From: Siniperca chuatsi
Lineage: Eukaryota > Chordata > Actinopteri > Centrarchiformes > Sinipercidae
Direction of reading: 5' to 3'
Assembly (NCBI RefSeq): GCF_020085105.1
Contig: NC_058045.1
Location: forward strand, 14,543,833-14,607,832
Length of the DNA stretch: 64,000 bases
The stretch's first letter is position 1, and the number at the start of each line of letters is the position of its first letter. The position numbers were made by a program, and so were the translations under genes. Shown piece by piece: positions 25,196-38,412 of the stretch. Below the pieces are notes generated by a model, which searched no databases, had not been told where the DNA came from, and worked only from the letters and a program-made list of their open reading frames with translations.

Positions 25196-26756
25196 GGCTG
25201 TCTACTGCCTAGCTAACGTTATCTTGCTAATGTTAGCCTGCCTGGCTCGGTAATAATTCACAAACTGATGTCTAATTTGTTAACAATCCAGCATTGAAGG
25301 TTACTCTCAAACTATTCGATATCACACGAATCACTTAGATGAATACATGATACAGAACTGTTTAACTTGAACACCACTAGCTTCCAGATTAGGTCGCATG
25401 TTTACATATGTGCGCAGCCATCTTCGAATCTTAACGGAAATGGCTTCGCAGTTACTCGCAGAAAGCCGGTCTGTGGCGCCGCCTACCGTCTCGGAGGTTT
25501 ACATCTTGCAATCACGCTCCCATTTAATGATTTATTTATGTATATATTTACTTACGTGCTTACTTACGTAGATTGATAAAGAGCTAGCATTGACTGAACA
25601 CAATATAAAAATCGAAAATAGAATAAACTGACAGAATAGAGACTAAAGATGCGACTAAAACATGAACTCTAATATGCACTGACACTACAACGATAGTAAT
25701 ATAGAATACACATTAGTGCAAGTCAAGTAGATATAGATAAAAGCTATGCAGTAGGGTACAGAATTCGCTGTGAACATTGAACAGAATTAATTAATGTGCA
25801 CTGAATATATGCTAATATAGGAATCATTTACACTATGTATACAGATGTTTATCTTGAGGGTCTGAAGTGCAAAAGAAAAACACAGGATTGGAAAGATTAA
25901 CAGCAGATGCATCTGTAATATAAGAGATGTGATGAATAAATGCAATAAATAAATGTATAAATCCAGGTGAGCAGTCTGTCCTGGTTATATGAGGAAGGGA
26001 GGACGTCGCTCTCCGGACACAGAGGATACAAACAAGATACTTGTTTGGCAGCTGGCAGGAATGATCCTGACTCTTTGTCACAGCTGAGCTTAATGATTCC
26101 AGTTTCTCTTCACTTTGTTTTTTCCCATCATCTGCAGAATCTGATCTACACTTCTGCAGTTACCCAGAATTACCTTTGTGTTCTGTTAGTACCTTCAAGG
26201 TGGAAATTGTCACTGGCACTTTAACACACAACGCATAATAACTCTCCATTTTAAAAGGAAAAGAGTCTGAAAACAGATAACATCACACCTCAAACAAGAT
26301 ACCTTTATTTCCAAACCACACACAAGGCAAGAGAAAACAAAAATGTGTTTGCAATTTAAAAAATGTTCAAGTTATGAGACACAAAGCTTTACAATATCAG
26401 AGGCACCGTTTCAAGTTCAACAACCATCTTCAACAGACATTTGGAAATGAGCACAATGGAAATCTAAGCTAACATTTATCAGATATTAACATTTTTCAAG
26501 TATAACTGATTACTTGCTGCTTTGGTAGTTTGTGAAAGCACTGTTCATTTATACAGATTTACCACTGAGGCTCATTATGCCATCTCTGTCTCAAGAGGCC
26601 ATATGAACTCTTGAATGTATTATGGTACTATCATATGGTGTTTTGTTCAGCACCGTCACACCAACATGGTGGAATTTCTTGCGGAAGAAGAAATATTCTT
26701 CTAAGCACCGATAGACCATCAAAAGAATCATTGGTCCCTGGAGTTGTTTGTGTAAA
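25196..26756. other. rbm28 upstream region
   Basis: The first 250 bp upstream of the rbm28 ATG should hold its promoter. I see no TATA box. A GC-richer stretch (GGCGCCGCCTACC, about 25476) is the best promoter-like feature, as expected for a housekeeping nucleolar gene. The rest is AT-rich and I find no exon. Confidence 0.4.
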
Positions 26757-28200
26757 TACAGTGCATCCGGAAAGTATTCACAGCGCTTCACTTTATTCAC
26801 ATTTTGTTATGTTACAGCCTTATTCCTAAATAGATTAAATTCATTATTTTCCTCAAAATTCTACAAACAACACCCCATAATGACAACGTGAAAGAAGTTT
26901 GTTTGAAATCTTTGCAAATGTATTAAAAATAAAAAACCTGTATATAAGTATTCGCAACCTTTGCCATGACACTCAAAATTGAGCTCAGGCGCATCCTGTT
27001 TCCACTGATCATACTTAAGATGTTTCTACAACTTGATTGGAGTCCACCTGTGGTAAATTCAGTTGATTGGACATGATTTGGAAAGGCACACACCTGTCTA
27101 TATGAGGTCCCACAGTTAACAGTGCATGTCAGAGCACAAACCGAGCCAAGAAGTCCAAGTTATTGTCTGTAGACCTCTGAGACAGGATTGTATCGAGGCA
27201 CAGATCTGGGGAAGGGTACAGAAACATTTCTGCAGCATTGAAGGTCCCAATTAGCACAGTGGCCTCCATCATCCGTAAATGGAAGAAGTTTGAAACCACC
27301 AGGACTCTTCCTAGAGCTTGCCGCCCGGCCAAACTGAGCGATCAGGGGAGAAGGGCCTTAGTCAGAGAGGTGACCAAGAACCCGATGGTCACTCTGACAG
27401 AGCTCAGTTTCTCTGTGGAGAGAGGAGAACCTTCCAGAAAAACAACCATCACTGCAGCACTCCACCAATCAGGCCTGTATGGTAGAGGGGCCAGACGGAG
27501 GCCACTCCTCAGTAAAAGGCACAAGACAGCCTGCTTGGAGTTTGCCAAAAGGCACCTGAAGGACTCTCAAACCATGAGAAACAAAATTCTCTGGTCTGAT
27601 GAAACAAAGATTGAACTCTTTGGCCTGAATGGCAAGCGTCATGTCTGGAGGACACCAGGCACCGCTCATCACCTGACCAATACCATCCCTACAGTGAAGC
27701 AAGGTGGTGGTAGCATCATGCTGTGGGGATGTTTTTCAGTGGCAGGAACTGGGAGGCTAGTCAGGATCGAGGGAAAGATGAATGTAGCAATGTAGAGACA
27801 TCCTTGAATAAAACCTGCTCTGGACCTCAGACTAGGGGGACGGTTCATCTTCCAACAGGACAACGACCCTAAGCACACAGCCAAGATAACAAAGGAGTGG
27901 CTACGGGTCAACTCTGTGAATGTCCTTGAGTGGCCCAGCCAGAGCCCAGACTTAAACCTGATTGAACATCTCTGGAGAGATCTGAAAATGACCCCATTCA
28001 ACCTGATGGAGCTTGAGAGGTCCTGCAAAGAATTTTTTTTATAAATTTGCAAAGATTTCAAACAAACTTCTTTCACGTTGTCATTATGGGGTATTGTTTG
28101 TAGAATTGAGGAAAATAATGACTAATCTATTTTGAAATAAGGCTATAACATAACAAATGTGGATAAAGTGAAGTGCTGTGAATACTTTCCGGATGCACTG
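26757..28200 (+). mobile_element. Decayed Tc1/mariner (Tc1-like) DNA transposon
   Basis: Starts CAGTGCATCCGGAAAGTATT at 26759 after a TA, and ends with the reverse complement at 28200 (CCGGATGCACTG). The flanking TA at the right has become CA. The terminal inverted repeats are long, about 165 bp (26759-26922 and about 28040-28200). The body reads as a Tc1-like transposase: helix-turn-helix region (PISTVASIIRKWKKFETTRT), then ILWSDETKIELFG with the first catalytic Asp, then [12 protein letters not shown] with the second Asp and [10 protein letters not shown] with the Glu. The longest open frame (27238-27795) stops after EGKMNVAM. The N-terminal part has an in-frame stop, the middle is frameshifted, and the C-terminus after the Glu region is deleted. 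It cannot make transposase, though the TIRs are well kept. Confidence 0.92.
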
Positions 28201-29336
28201 CATGAAAGGCTGCGGTGATACATTTAGGTTTTAGCTTAGGAAAAAGTAGAAAACAGTGCATGCACAATGGCTTCTGGAAACAACTTGCATTTTCTGCTTC
28301 TCAATGTAAATTATGAGTACTGAAGTGTAGGCACTGTAAATCTCCTTTCTGACTATATACACAAAATCCTTCCAAGATGTGAGGTTACTGACAAGAAACT
28401 GGAAAGGGAGATTTCTTCACACTGACATTCGATGATACACGCTGGCTGGTTTCACAAGTAAAATGCTACATTTCATTTCCCTGTGTTCACTGTGACAGTG
28501 CCAATGTGAGAAATACAAATGGTACAACTTCAATATGCAACTTACTCAAAGAAGCAATTCAGTAAGTTTACTTCCCGAGATGAGTACAATCAACTATTAG
28601 CAAAGCCAGTTAAAGCCACTGTGCCTAAACAATTTATGTAACAGTACTGTGTCCCTTGACAGAGGAACCAAGGATAAAGAAGGAAGTGTCACAGAATTTT
28701 CCCTGGAAAGACACACTTACAGTAACAGCAAATGTGCAGAACTTCATGAACGTTGTCTTCTGTGTGAACTGTATTTAACAGAAGGGCAGCAGGATTTACA
28801 TGTGGCAACTTGTTTTTTTACTGCAGCACTTCTGAGCAAGAGTATGACTTTAACACGTAGCTGCTTTTATTGCGCACACGACACTGAAACTTCATAATCA
28901 GCAAGGTGTTATAGCGCTTTGGGCCCAGTCTTGAAGGGCTGCTATAAGCTGTGCAAACCACCAGATGTCACTGTGCTTGCAAAGTTTAAAGCCGTTCATA
29001 TCATTAATATAAACTGACAATGGTGAAACAATTGGTGCAACTGTAGTTGCACATTTTATGCTTAACAAGGAATAAAACATTTTTAGTAAAACATTTTTTT
29101 AGTACACAATTCAACAAAACAGGGCACATAGGCCCTGTTTTATGAATTAAATTGAACAGAATTGAAAGTTGACTACCATTACTCCACCTACATTACACGT
29201 TACAAGTTAAATTAATGTATTTTATATGCTAATTATCACTGATACAGTAACACACTGCAGACTAACAAATATTTTAGATTAAACTGAAAACAAGCAAAGT
29301 CAAGCTAATATGGCATTATGCTTAAATGACACCACC
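28201..29336. other. Intergenic between Tc1 element and TMEM53-like gene
   Basis: No supported exon. The part nearest 29336 should include the 3' UTR of the minus-strand TMEM53-like gene. Confidence 0.4.
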
Positions 29337-32300
29337 TTACATTTTGGCCTTCAGCGGGGCGATGCGGAGTGACTGGAGGAACATGTCTAGGGTGGTCAGA
29401 TACTCCTGTGGGTGCCTCTTTAGGTGACCTGCATGTGTTGAATCCTCCCACTTCTTTGCTGTGATGTCCATCCCACGCTTCTCCCATCGATCAATCACTT
29501 CCTCCATAGCTCGTGGGTTGCTCAACAGATCGTTCTCGCAAAAGAAGAACAGCGCAGGAGCGGTGATGGGAGTGTTCCAAAACGCATCAATGCTTCTGTT
29601 AAAGTAGTCCACCGTTTGGCGTCTGAACATGCCAAAGTATAACAGGCTTAATTGTTTTACCAGTATCTCCCAACGTGGAAATACAGTCTTACCTAGACCT
29701 GGGCAGATAGGAGAAACCCACACTTCATTCATTTGCACTGAAAAAAGCATTCACACCTATTCATACATTTATCATTTCTTGTAAAAATATACAATTTGGG
29801 GTCTAGCCAGTGTGATTATGCATAATGGGTACTAATGAAATGAAATGAATTAATGTTTTAAATCATGTTAATACTGAACTGACCTACAGCCATCGTCTCC
29901 AGAGAGCCCACCACCAAGCTATCATAGACTTGGCCTTTGATCCTCTGTGTGAACGCCTGATATTTCTGTGTGTCCTGGGACACATGTACCAGCAGCTGAG
30001 CAAATGTGTAGCCCCCAATAGAGAAGGCATGGACAAGCAGTGGGCGGGACACAAAGCGTTCACTCTGGAGCAACTCCAGCAACCTCTTCCCATGATCCAG
30101 ACCCCAGCGAGGCCACAGGAACTCTTGCACCTTGTGTAAAACAAACAGAAAGCTGAAGCATCGCTCATTTGATTATCAGCCTTTGACAAAGTCCCTATGA
30201 CCCCAGGTAGTGTAGGGGTGTGTAGAGCACAGTGCATTTATTTCGCAGGAAGAAATCAAATCAAAATCAAAGGCAAAGTAATGACTGTGTTATTTGTTTC
30301 AAGTTTTTGCAGCAATACATTGCAGACCGACAATTTCATTTCAGAATTTTCAGTCAAAAGATATAAAACAATTACACGTTAAATCATAATAGATTTATGG
30401 TTGGTACTAACTTAGGCTTTTGCTCTGACTTGCCGCCATATTGCCGCTGCATCACTGACTATGTCATGAGGTTGGTTAGCTGGAATTTCTCGAGCGAAAC
30501 ATTGTGCTTGTTACCTCAAACAAAATATGGCAGAAGATGAAGCTGAAAGGTATTTTGAGGAGATTGCCAGAAACACAAAGGCTTACACATTCGACCCAGT
30601 GAGGAGGAGAGAAAGAGTACAAACTCAAGTTTGTTCAGAGGAGCAGCCATCGGTTCCCCGAGGTGCAGAGAGGTTGGGCAACTCCACCTGGTGCACGTGT
30701 GGTCACTGCACTGAAATACAGACCACAAGAGAGTCGAACTGCTGTCAGGAAGCTAATGTGGATCACTTGCTTGGGGAATTTCGCTGCATAAAGTTAGTGA
30801 AATTTCTAGTTTGAACCACATGTATTTGGGGCTAGATTACAAAGTATGAGACTGGAAAGCGTTAGTTTAAGGTGGCATAATATTATAGACTTTGTTTTAC
30901 AAAAAACAAGCTGCAAGTTAAGCTACCTTGTTTATGGTGTGTATATTTTGACTCATGTTATGTGACAACAAATGATAGAGAGCATGGCTACTTTTGGTCA
31001 GTCTGTTCAGGTTAACTGCATACAGACAGTTTACCTTTTGGGCCATAGGGCACCTAAGCAGGAGGAACAGGATCCCTATTCCAGCTTGTGTGGTGACCGC
31101 CAGAATACCATGGCTTTGAATATTTCTACGATGACATTTAATTTCAGCATGTACAGCCTAATGCTGTATCTCAATTCACAGTTTGTGTCCAGTCTCTTTA
31201 CATGCAGAAAGCAGAAACCCCGGGCAAAGACATTAAATGGTATGTATGTTATGCTTTCTTAATGTATTATTTTTCCTCTCATAACCTCTGTCACTATTTT
31301 TTCATATGAATACCTAAAATAGGATTGTAAACCTCACTAAAAACTATTCAGTACAACATATTTTGACTTGAAACATAAAAGATTTCTCAATTCAACCCAG
31401 TCAGACAAAAACTAAAATCAACATTAGTCAATGCAGAGGTTCAGAAATCTCATCACAAAAATTACCAGGAACTTAATGAACTTGGTGTATGTAAGGTAAA
31501 GTAATACAGCAGTAACTATGTTGCAATAAAGAGTATTAGATTGAAGTGTCTAGTAGGGTGTGACTATCACTTATATTTATTGACTATATGATTACCCTCT
31601 TCCCAATAAAAATTAATAGGAATTTGATTATATTTTTTATTTATTTAAACTGATGAAGCTAAGGAATAAAGAAAAGATCGAACAAATGTAATTATGATAA
31701 ATTACTGTGTGCTGTAAAATTGTGCAAACACCTTAAAATAGTAATTCATCTCGTGCTATGTTGATATTTTTTATCTGTTATCTTTTTCAGTGAGTTTCCT
31801 GGGGCAGTGAAGGTGCGAATCTGCTCAGATGTTTTGCCACTGAGAGAGCTTTTTCAGGTTTTTGAACACCGTTGTGCTGGGCCAGGGTGACTGTTGTCTT
31901 CGTTTTTAGCTATTGCAGTGCCGCACGGATGGACACAGACTTGCAGATCACACCGGACACAATGTTCTTTCTGAAGATATAGTCCTTGTCCACCTTTCTT
32001 GGTGTGACCACAAACTGTTAAGCACCTTTGGAGTACTGGTGTTTGTGTTGTTTCTAACCCTCCTTTGTTTTTGCTGTCTCTCTTTTGATATTACAGTTAT
32101 GGTCCAGTGCAGCTACACATAGGTGATCCTCAAAGCTCTCCCTCAGGAACTTCTTCCTTTTTGTAGCATATTTAGTGTACAGAGAGTGAAGACATCAAGC
32201 TTCTAGCAGGAGATACACTGCACCCCATCCCCCAGCAGCTTCACACAAGCTGCACTATTTTGCATATGGACATGATGTGCCTAAACGGAATGCAGACACC

Positions 32301-34122
32301 ACAGGCAGAAGGAGCTGTACACTCTGCCACTGGAAAACACAGTTGGCTGTTTGTCATGTGACATGCCCTCATACTTTGTGACACAGAGGGTCTGTTTCAA
32401 TATCTGGCACACGCAGAAAGGACTGTAGACTATATGTCCCCTGATCAGGACACCAGGACTGTCTTGGATCTGTCATTGCCTGTAGTCTGTAACTTGTATG
32501 CAGCCTGAGACAGACAGCAGCACATTTTGTACATATATTTTGTACATATGACGGAGAGAAACTCAGGGTTTGTTGAAGAAAAAAAATCTGCCAGCGAGCA
32601 GGTTAGGTTCACAGCATTAGGGGCAGGAATTATACCATGGCCAAGCAGCCAGTGCTGTGGATGCCCCCAAGTGTGGCCGTAATGCCCCTTCTAAAATTAA
32701 CTACCCATACGGCCAGTTTGGCATGCCCTGTTTTGAACTGGCCATTGTGTCCTTAAAAGATAGTTACGGATTTCCTCATTTAAAACTACATGCGACGCAG
32801 CAAATAAACTCACGTTTTCCAGTGTCTCCATCATCACACTTTAAAAGTCAAACATTCAGTGTATAGTTTAAATAAACTCAGTACTGTGTTTCAATACACT
32901 GACTCCTAATTGTTGAATGTATCCTGTTTTGTCTTTATACATGTAATTATCACTTATTGTTACTGCACCCTTGGTTCTGGCCTTGGTGCCCTACATTTTG
33001 GCCGTGATATCCCAATTAATTAGTATTTATCAAAGGCCAAAGTGGCCCTGGCCTAAAATGACTTAATTCCAGACCTGTAGCAAATGTTACCACAGTAACT
33101 GACCTCAACTGCCATACAACCTCCATAACAAATAATCTCTGAAATTTTGAACCTTTGAACCACTCATGGTGGCACGTCTTACTTGTTGTTGTAAATGTGT
33201 TTATGTGGGTCGTTTCAGGTCAGAGGTCTGTTCACACTGACGTGGGATATGGGTGATGTGATGTCTAAACTTGAGTGTGAACAGTCATGAAAGAAAGATC
33301 AGATCTGAGTAAAAAGAAACATAAATATATATACAAAAAATATATAAGTATTATATGAGTATTAAGGCCTGTAATGTAAATGTAGCCTATGAAGTTCAAG
33401 AGGTATTCCAAATACAATGCTCTTGCTTAACTCACACATCTCTGAGGTTAACAATTAACTCTTTATCTTGGTTACACACAAATGGGCTTCTGTGAATTCA
33501 GATGCCTGAAATGGTATGTTAATTGTACTTTGTTTTTAGGCAAAAGGCACATTTCTATATGCATGGATGTTACGCATCTCTAGTCTACCGTGTTCTAAAT
33601 TACCAAAATATTATGCAAATTGTATGTACTTTAAAAACAGCAGTTCCCTGTATCTAAATCTGACTATGTAATAGTTAACTCAGAGAAAGAGCAACCACAG
33701 CTATGCTGTTCATATTTCATCATAAATCTTAAGAATACAGTTGTGACAGTAATGATCAAGTTAGCTCACTTTTAACATATAACAGTTCTATATGGTTGCT
33801 ATGCAAAGCATTGACTATGTTCAATATCACCTTTAATGTGTAGCCTAATTTTGTAAATCTCTCCACTGATTTACATTGTCCTTACCTCACTCTCCACTAC
33901 AAGCACATCAAAGCCTGTGCGGAAGTAGATTTCACAATACTTGGCCACAGCTTGGGGACGCGAACCCAACCATGGCAACATCAGCATAAGGGGTGTGTGG
34001 TCTTTAGAGGCTTGGGCCTGACATCCTGAGACTGGAGATGCTAATTCATTTATGTAGAAAGTGACATTCTTACTGAGGCGGTGGGCAGTAATGCCTCTGC
34101 TCAGGGCTGTCCTGCCCAACAT
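29337..34122 (-). CDS. TMEM53-like (DUF829) protein, alpha/beta-hydrolase fold
   Basis: Three coding exons, 33886-34122, 29884-30130 and 29337-29698, in phase, give 281 aa (human TMEM53 277 aa). The start at 34122 (ATGTTGGGCAGG) is the first in-frame ATG of its exon. That exon begins at 34169, and an upstream exon ending at 34735 has no in-frame ATG after a stop, so it is 5' UTR. The protein has the DUF829 layout: LMLPWLGSRPQAVAKYCEIY, FDVLVVESEV, then LLVHAFSIGGYTFAQL with a Ser in a nucleophile-elbow-like SxGG, FFFCENDLLS with a candidate acid residue, and STHAGHLKRHP with a candidate His. These fit an alpha/beta-hydrolase triad, but the activity of this family is unsettled. TMEM53 itself is a nuclear-envelope protein. 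The gene is more likely a fish paralogue than TMEM53 proper, because human TMEM53 is not in the LEP region. The first coding intron (3.8 kb) contains a P2X7-like exon on the other strand. Confidence 0.88.
30527..30814 (+). CDS. P2X7-like cytoplasmic zinc-binding module, partial
   Basis: A 95-codon open frame starting MAEDEAERYFEEIARN. Residues about 57-80 read WCTCGHCTEIQTTRESNCC, which matches the Cys-rich start of the P2X7 receptor cytoplasmic ballast domain (WCxCGxC...CC), a zinc-coordinating fold. Many teleost genomes carry stand-alone genes of this module annotated P2X purinoceptor 7-like. The rest of the module (the expected CIT, HP, WRFG-like and CxxxRIRxxFP parts) is not found in frame here. 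The frame ends RCIKLVKFLV. A possible donor (ATAAA|GTTAGTG, about 30793) could join the exon to a short open stretch after an acceptor at 31789-31790 (EFPGAVKVRICSDVLPL..., stop 31888-31890). This lies inside the TMEM53-like intron on the opposite strand. It may be a small gene or a remnant. Confidence 0.55.
   Translation: MAEDEAERYFEEIARNTKAYTFDPVRRRERVQTQVCSEEQPSVPRGAERLGNSTWCTCGHCTEIQTTRESNCCQEANVDHLLGEFRCIKLVKFLV
30815..33885. other. TMEM53-like intron, remainder
   Basis: Apart from the possible second exon at 31791-31890, I find no coding signal. The region from 31900 to 32900 has several short plus-strand open frames without splice support. Confidence 0.35.
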
Positions 34123-34735
34123 AGTAGCTGCTGTCAGGCTTCCCAGTAGATTAAAGGTGACAAGAGTGTCTGGAGAAGAGACAAGAATGAAAATGAAGGG
34201 GGGAAAAACAATACACGTAAAAATGAAAATGAGAAAGCAGTTAGCAGCATTACCAACCGTTTGCTCATAAAACATATTAACATAACAATCACAAACATTG
34301 CGTGTGCCTTCTTGTTTAGAGCTAACGTCATGGTGAATTAGCCTAACCCTAAGATTACTCTAAAATCACCTAGATTTAGTTATAGCGTTGGCGATGTGTT
34401 AAGAACACATATGCTAACTAACGTTAGCTTGTGTTGACAAATTCAAGTTAATTTAACGTCACATATTCTCCTGTACGTTAATAAACGTCTTGAACCTAAA
34501 GTTAAACATGCAACTATGTTTTTCACAGCTAAGTTAGGTTATCTGAATAACTTTATTGGTGCTATTTTTAAGAAGAGTAAAACCGTAATCTGAGATCATT
34601 AACGTTACATACGAAAATAACGCTAGCATAATTTAGCATAAAGCCGTAACGTTAGCTAAATTGACTTTAACGTTACATAAATGTCAAAACTGTTTGTAAC
34701 GTTAAGTCCCTAACTTTATCCTGTCTGAGTTACTA

Positions 34736-35009
34736 ACCTGATTTCAGTTGTGTGCCAGTGATGATCTGATGAATGAGGATGGCTCTTCTGTCAGTAGTGT
34801 AAATTAGCTAAACTAAACACAAATCCTCTGTCAACAAAGTCAGTGTTTTCCCCGTTGTTAAAACTATCGTCCTGTCCCTCTTCTACATTTCCTAGCTTTC
34901 TCTTCGCCTTCTTCATCTGATAAATGTGTTGTCTGCAGTTAGCACAGTCTAATCTCAAGCGAGCTGCTGCCCTCCTTCGGAAACGAACAGCTCCGCAAAC
35001 AGACTCCAC
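34736..35009 (-). other. 5' UTR exon of the TMEM53-like gene with a 72-codon upstream ORF
   Basis: A donor (AAATCAG|GTTAGT, exon end 34736) matches the acceptor at 34170-34171 in position and spacing. Upstream of it an open frame, 35009 to 34791, runs MESVCGAVRFRRRAAARLRL, has a CxxC pair (DCANCRQ), a basic segment (MKKAKRKLGN) and an acidic tail, and stops before the donor. It is not in frame with the TMEM53-like protein. It could be an upstream ORF or chance. The exon start is unknown. Confidence 0.4.
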
Positions 35010-37960
35010 TAAAAGAATACCATTCTGACCGGTTTGACCAGTTTGTAATCTCCAAGCCTGTGCCAGCAGGCCTGTGTCTATCCAAAATACTACTGACTAA
35101 AGACTAAATTAAAGGGGAATTAAATGGTGAACACAATAACTAGCAATAACAACCTAACAGAAAAATCACAGTGACATAACATTCAGGGATTCATACAATG
35201 GGTCTAATGAGTTTATAGTGACTTTATCAAAAGCCCAATTTTTTGTATTTGTTTTCATGTCCTATGGTCTCTCAAGATTTTAGTAGTCCTAAAATGTCCA
35301 TAGATATTGACATATCTATATTTAATTTTGATATTTCTGTAGTGTATATTCAAATGTACTAATTGTTTGAATTTTCAATTCCACAAGCTGCCCAGCAGTA
35401 TCTAAAGTAATTAAAATTAGCTCCACCTTAGCTGCACCATTAACATGATGTACACATTAATGCATCAATATTTATAATCATAAGTAGAAGATAGATAAGT
35501 AGAAGATCTGAGTACTTCTTGCACCACTGTTCACACAAGTTTCCTTCCTATACATTATATCCCAAGACATTCAAGTGTCTTTTTGACTGTGATTTGGTTT
35601 TGTTAACCCCTTAAACCTTAAAAGGAACAAACGTGTAAAGAAAAAAATGAGAAAGACTAGTTTCTAAATGTTGAACAAGGAAGTGTTATATTGTCATTAA
35701 ATCATGAAATCAGCTAGACCTAAAACATCAGGGTTTAATTTTTTTTAGAAATGTGTTCTCAGTATCTATCTTTGTTCTCAATACGCAGCATATAACTGTA
35801 TCTTTTCCACACCCTTGATCCTAACTAGGGCTATGAATTGTTTTTATCCTCCTCTTTGCTTGTGCAGCTTTGTTTCTGTGTCTTGTCCTGACTGTCCACA
35901 TTCCCAGCTGGACCCCAGTCCCTATTGATTTTGTCTTGTTGGAGGATGACTTGTCTAAACAGAAACCAGTTGCCCAATGAATTAGGATAGCAAGTATGAG
36001 GCGGCAATCATTTGTCTATGTCCCTCACTGAGCTCATATGTTTGACCTGTCATTGTTCCTTTCCAGTCCCTTTAGTTACGGCTGGGTTGGTGCTTTCCTG
36101 TGTCCTCATCAGACAGCGGGTTAACCACACCCCTCTGGAATTTCCTATCTTCATCACATGACTGACTGTCTAAATGATCTGAAATAGCCTTCAATGTCTT
36201 TCATTCTGTGTTTATGTGAATCTGAATCACATTGTTTTATCCTGCACGCAGAAGCTTGTGCAGAGGCAAGATGAAATTTAGGAGACAGCTGGTAAACTGC
36301 TCTCTTCATTATTGGCTGTGGTATTTGCTGTCACAGCCAACATTATTCTTGGCATGCAGAACCAGCCTTTATGCCTTTATGTCTTTGTGTTTTGTGCTAA
36401 ATACATGTTTGGCAGATTTGTTTGGGATACAGTTTGATCCATATTTATCAAGATTTTTTGGATAGAAGAAGAGTCAGTGTGCATTTGGCAGAATGCCTAC
36501 GCAACAATAATCCTGGCTTGATAAATCCTGTGCCCTGCTAATTCAGTAATGTTCAGTGGAGAGTTCAAAAAGATCCTTACATTGCCAGACAGAGACAGCA
36601 TATAAGTGTGACTGCGCTTTAAACTCTCTGACTCTAAATGCACCAAAGGTATGTGGATCAGTGTCTATTTTAGAATCATCCTTGGGAATTGAATTAGGCT
36701 ACGAGGCTACTGGACTTCCCCCATTGGGTAAAAACAGCACACGTGAACAGGTCTGATAACACTGGAAGGAGGAAAATAAAGAAAGCGAGTAACATGGCAT
36801 CAACAGAGAGAGATCATTCATGTCAAAGGCTCTTGCCACTGACATGGCAACAAGGTCACAAGTGGTAATTACGGACTTAAGGTTAGCAATTCTTTGTTAA
36901 AAAGGGCATCCATTTGGTTCAGAGGTACTGTGCATACGCATACAAGTAACTACTATCATGCATTATGCATGTATGCATTTCAAAGAGAATTTTCTTCTTC
37001 ATCTACTGATCCTGACATGTTTCAAACTGAACTGTTCATGTGACGGCTACTTTAAGAGGAAGGGCACGGGATCAGTTGTAAATTATGCTCAATAGCATGT
37101 ATTGATCTGTAGCTCTGGTTAGTTCAGTGCAGGGTACTGCTTGCTTGTTGGTTGATGAGCGTGCCCCTATGACATACTGTATTTATGCCTTTTCTTTTTT
37201 TCTTTTCTTTTTCTTTATTTCTCTCTTCTCTTCTCTTCTCTTCTCTTCTCTTCTACACCCATACTAAACATCACAAACTGTGCATCATACACACCAGAGT
37301 GTATGTGGGGAACACGAACAGCAGGACTGTTTCCTATGCAACTACAAAAGAGATGATAGTGAGTGTGGTGTGGATGGTGTGTCACATTTAGGAGAATGGG
37401 ATCGTGCAAACAGTCAAACTCACTGTCAGATCAGTGCAGCGGCAGAGTGTTGGACAGCGGGGGTTGTCTCGAGGAGGTGGGGTCTGTCCCATGTGTCGAC
37501 TGCCTGATGGAGAGAAGAGGAGCACAGCACAGTGAGTATGAAAGGACACAGAGTGCTACGCAGAGAGAGACTGCAGGCATGCAGCGACACAGAGCAGCAT
37601 ATATGTTTAAAGAGGCTTGTAATGGCAAGAACAAACAGACTCTCTGATATAATAATATACAGATATTATTATAATTGTTAGGCGTTTTTGTGTATGATTG
37701 TTTGGACTGTGAGATGAGAACAGTACACTGATAATGATGACATGGAACTACAAATTATCCTACTGACTGTTATGTCCAGACTTCAGGGACACTCTTCTTC
37801 CCGGGCTGAGGTCAGATTATACTGATGTATGTTTTTGCTGCTGTGAGTCCGTCTGCAGACGCTTGAAGTAAACCTACAGAAAGACAAGTGATTGCCTTGA
37901 GTGTTTCTTTATTCCGAAGGAATTGCCACTACAGGCTGCAGCAGAGTGGGCTGTTGATGA
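35010..37960. other. Intergenic between TMEM53-like gene and prrt4
   Basis: No exon found up to about 37.4 kb. A (TTCTC)n tract lies at 37221-37254. The stretch 37400-37961 is likely prrt4 upstream or 5' UTR sequence and ends in a donor (GATGAG|GTAAGA, 37961). Confidence 0.45.
37221..37254. repeat. (TTCTC)n tract
   Basis: Seven or so TTCTC units within a longer pyrimidine run upstream of prrt4. Confidence 0.9.
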
Positions 37961-38412
37961 GGTAAGAAAGCTGAAACGAGACCGGCTACAAGAAAGCAGT
38001 TGTGTACTTAATGTCTCTTCATGTGCTGTTATTATGAATGAATCTCTGCACTCTAATGTTTGTACTGTGTGTATGTAACAGGACTTTAAAAGAGAAAGTG
38101 TATAGGGTATAGGGTTTTCAAGATAGTGTTTTCATATACTTCATTGGAACACTTTTCATATACAATATTTGCATAGTACTCACCCCACGTGCAGAGATTC
38201 AAGCTATTTACTGCAGATATTCCTGCAATACACAGTATTTGATAAGTGGTTGCACTGATTGTGTCTTTAACATGATTTTCTTTTTTCTCAAGGGGTGTTA
38301 AGCATGAGATTCCCAGAGACCTGAGGTTAGAGATCTGTCAAACATGTGATTGGACAATACCCCTCAAGACCTACAGCATGTGACTTTGCAGTAGAGTTTG
38401 TAGACCCTCGCC

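Noticed and set aside
31913-32122. 69-codon plus-strand frame as a third exon of the P2X7-like gene
   Set aside because: It has no acceptor in a matching phase that I could find and no resemblance to the missing part of the module.
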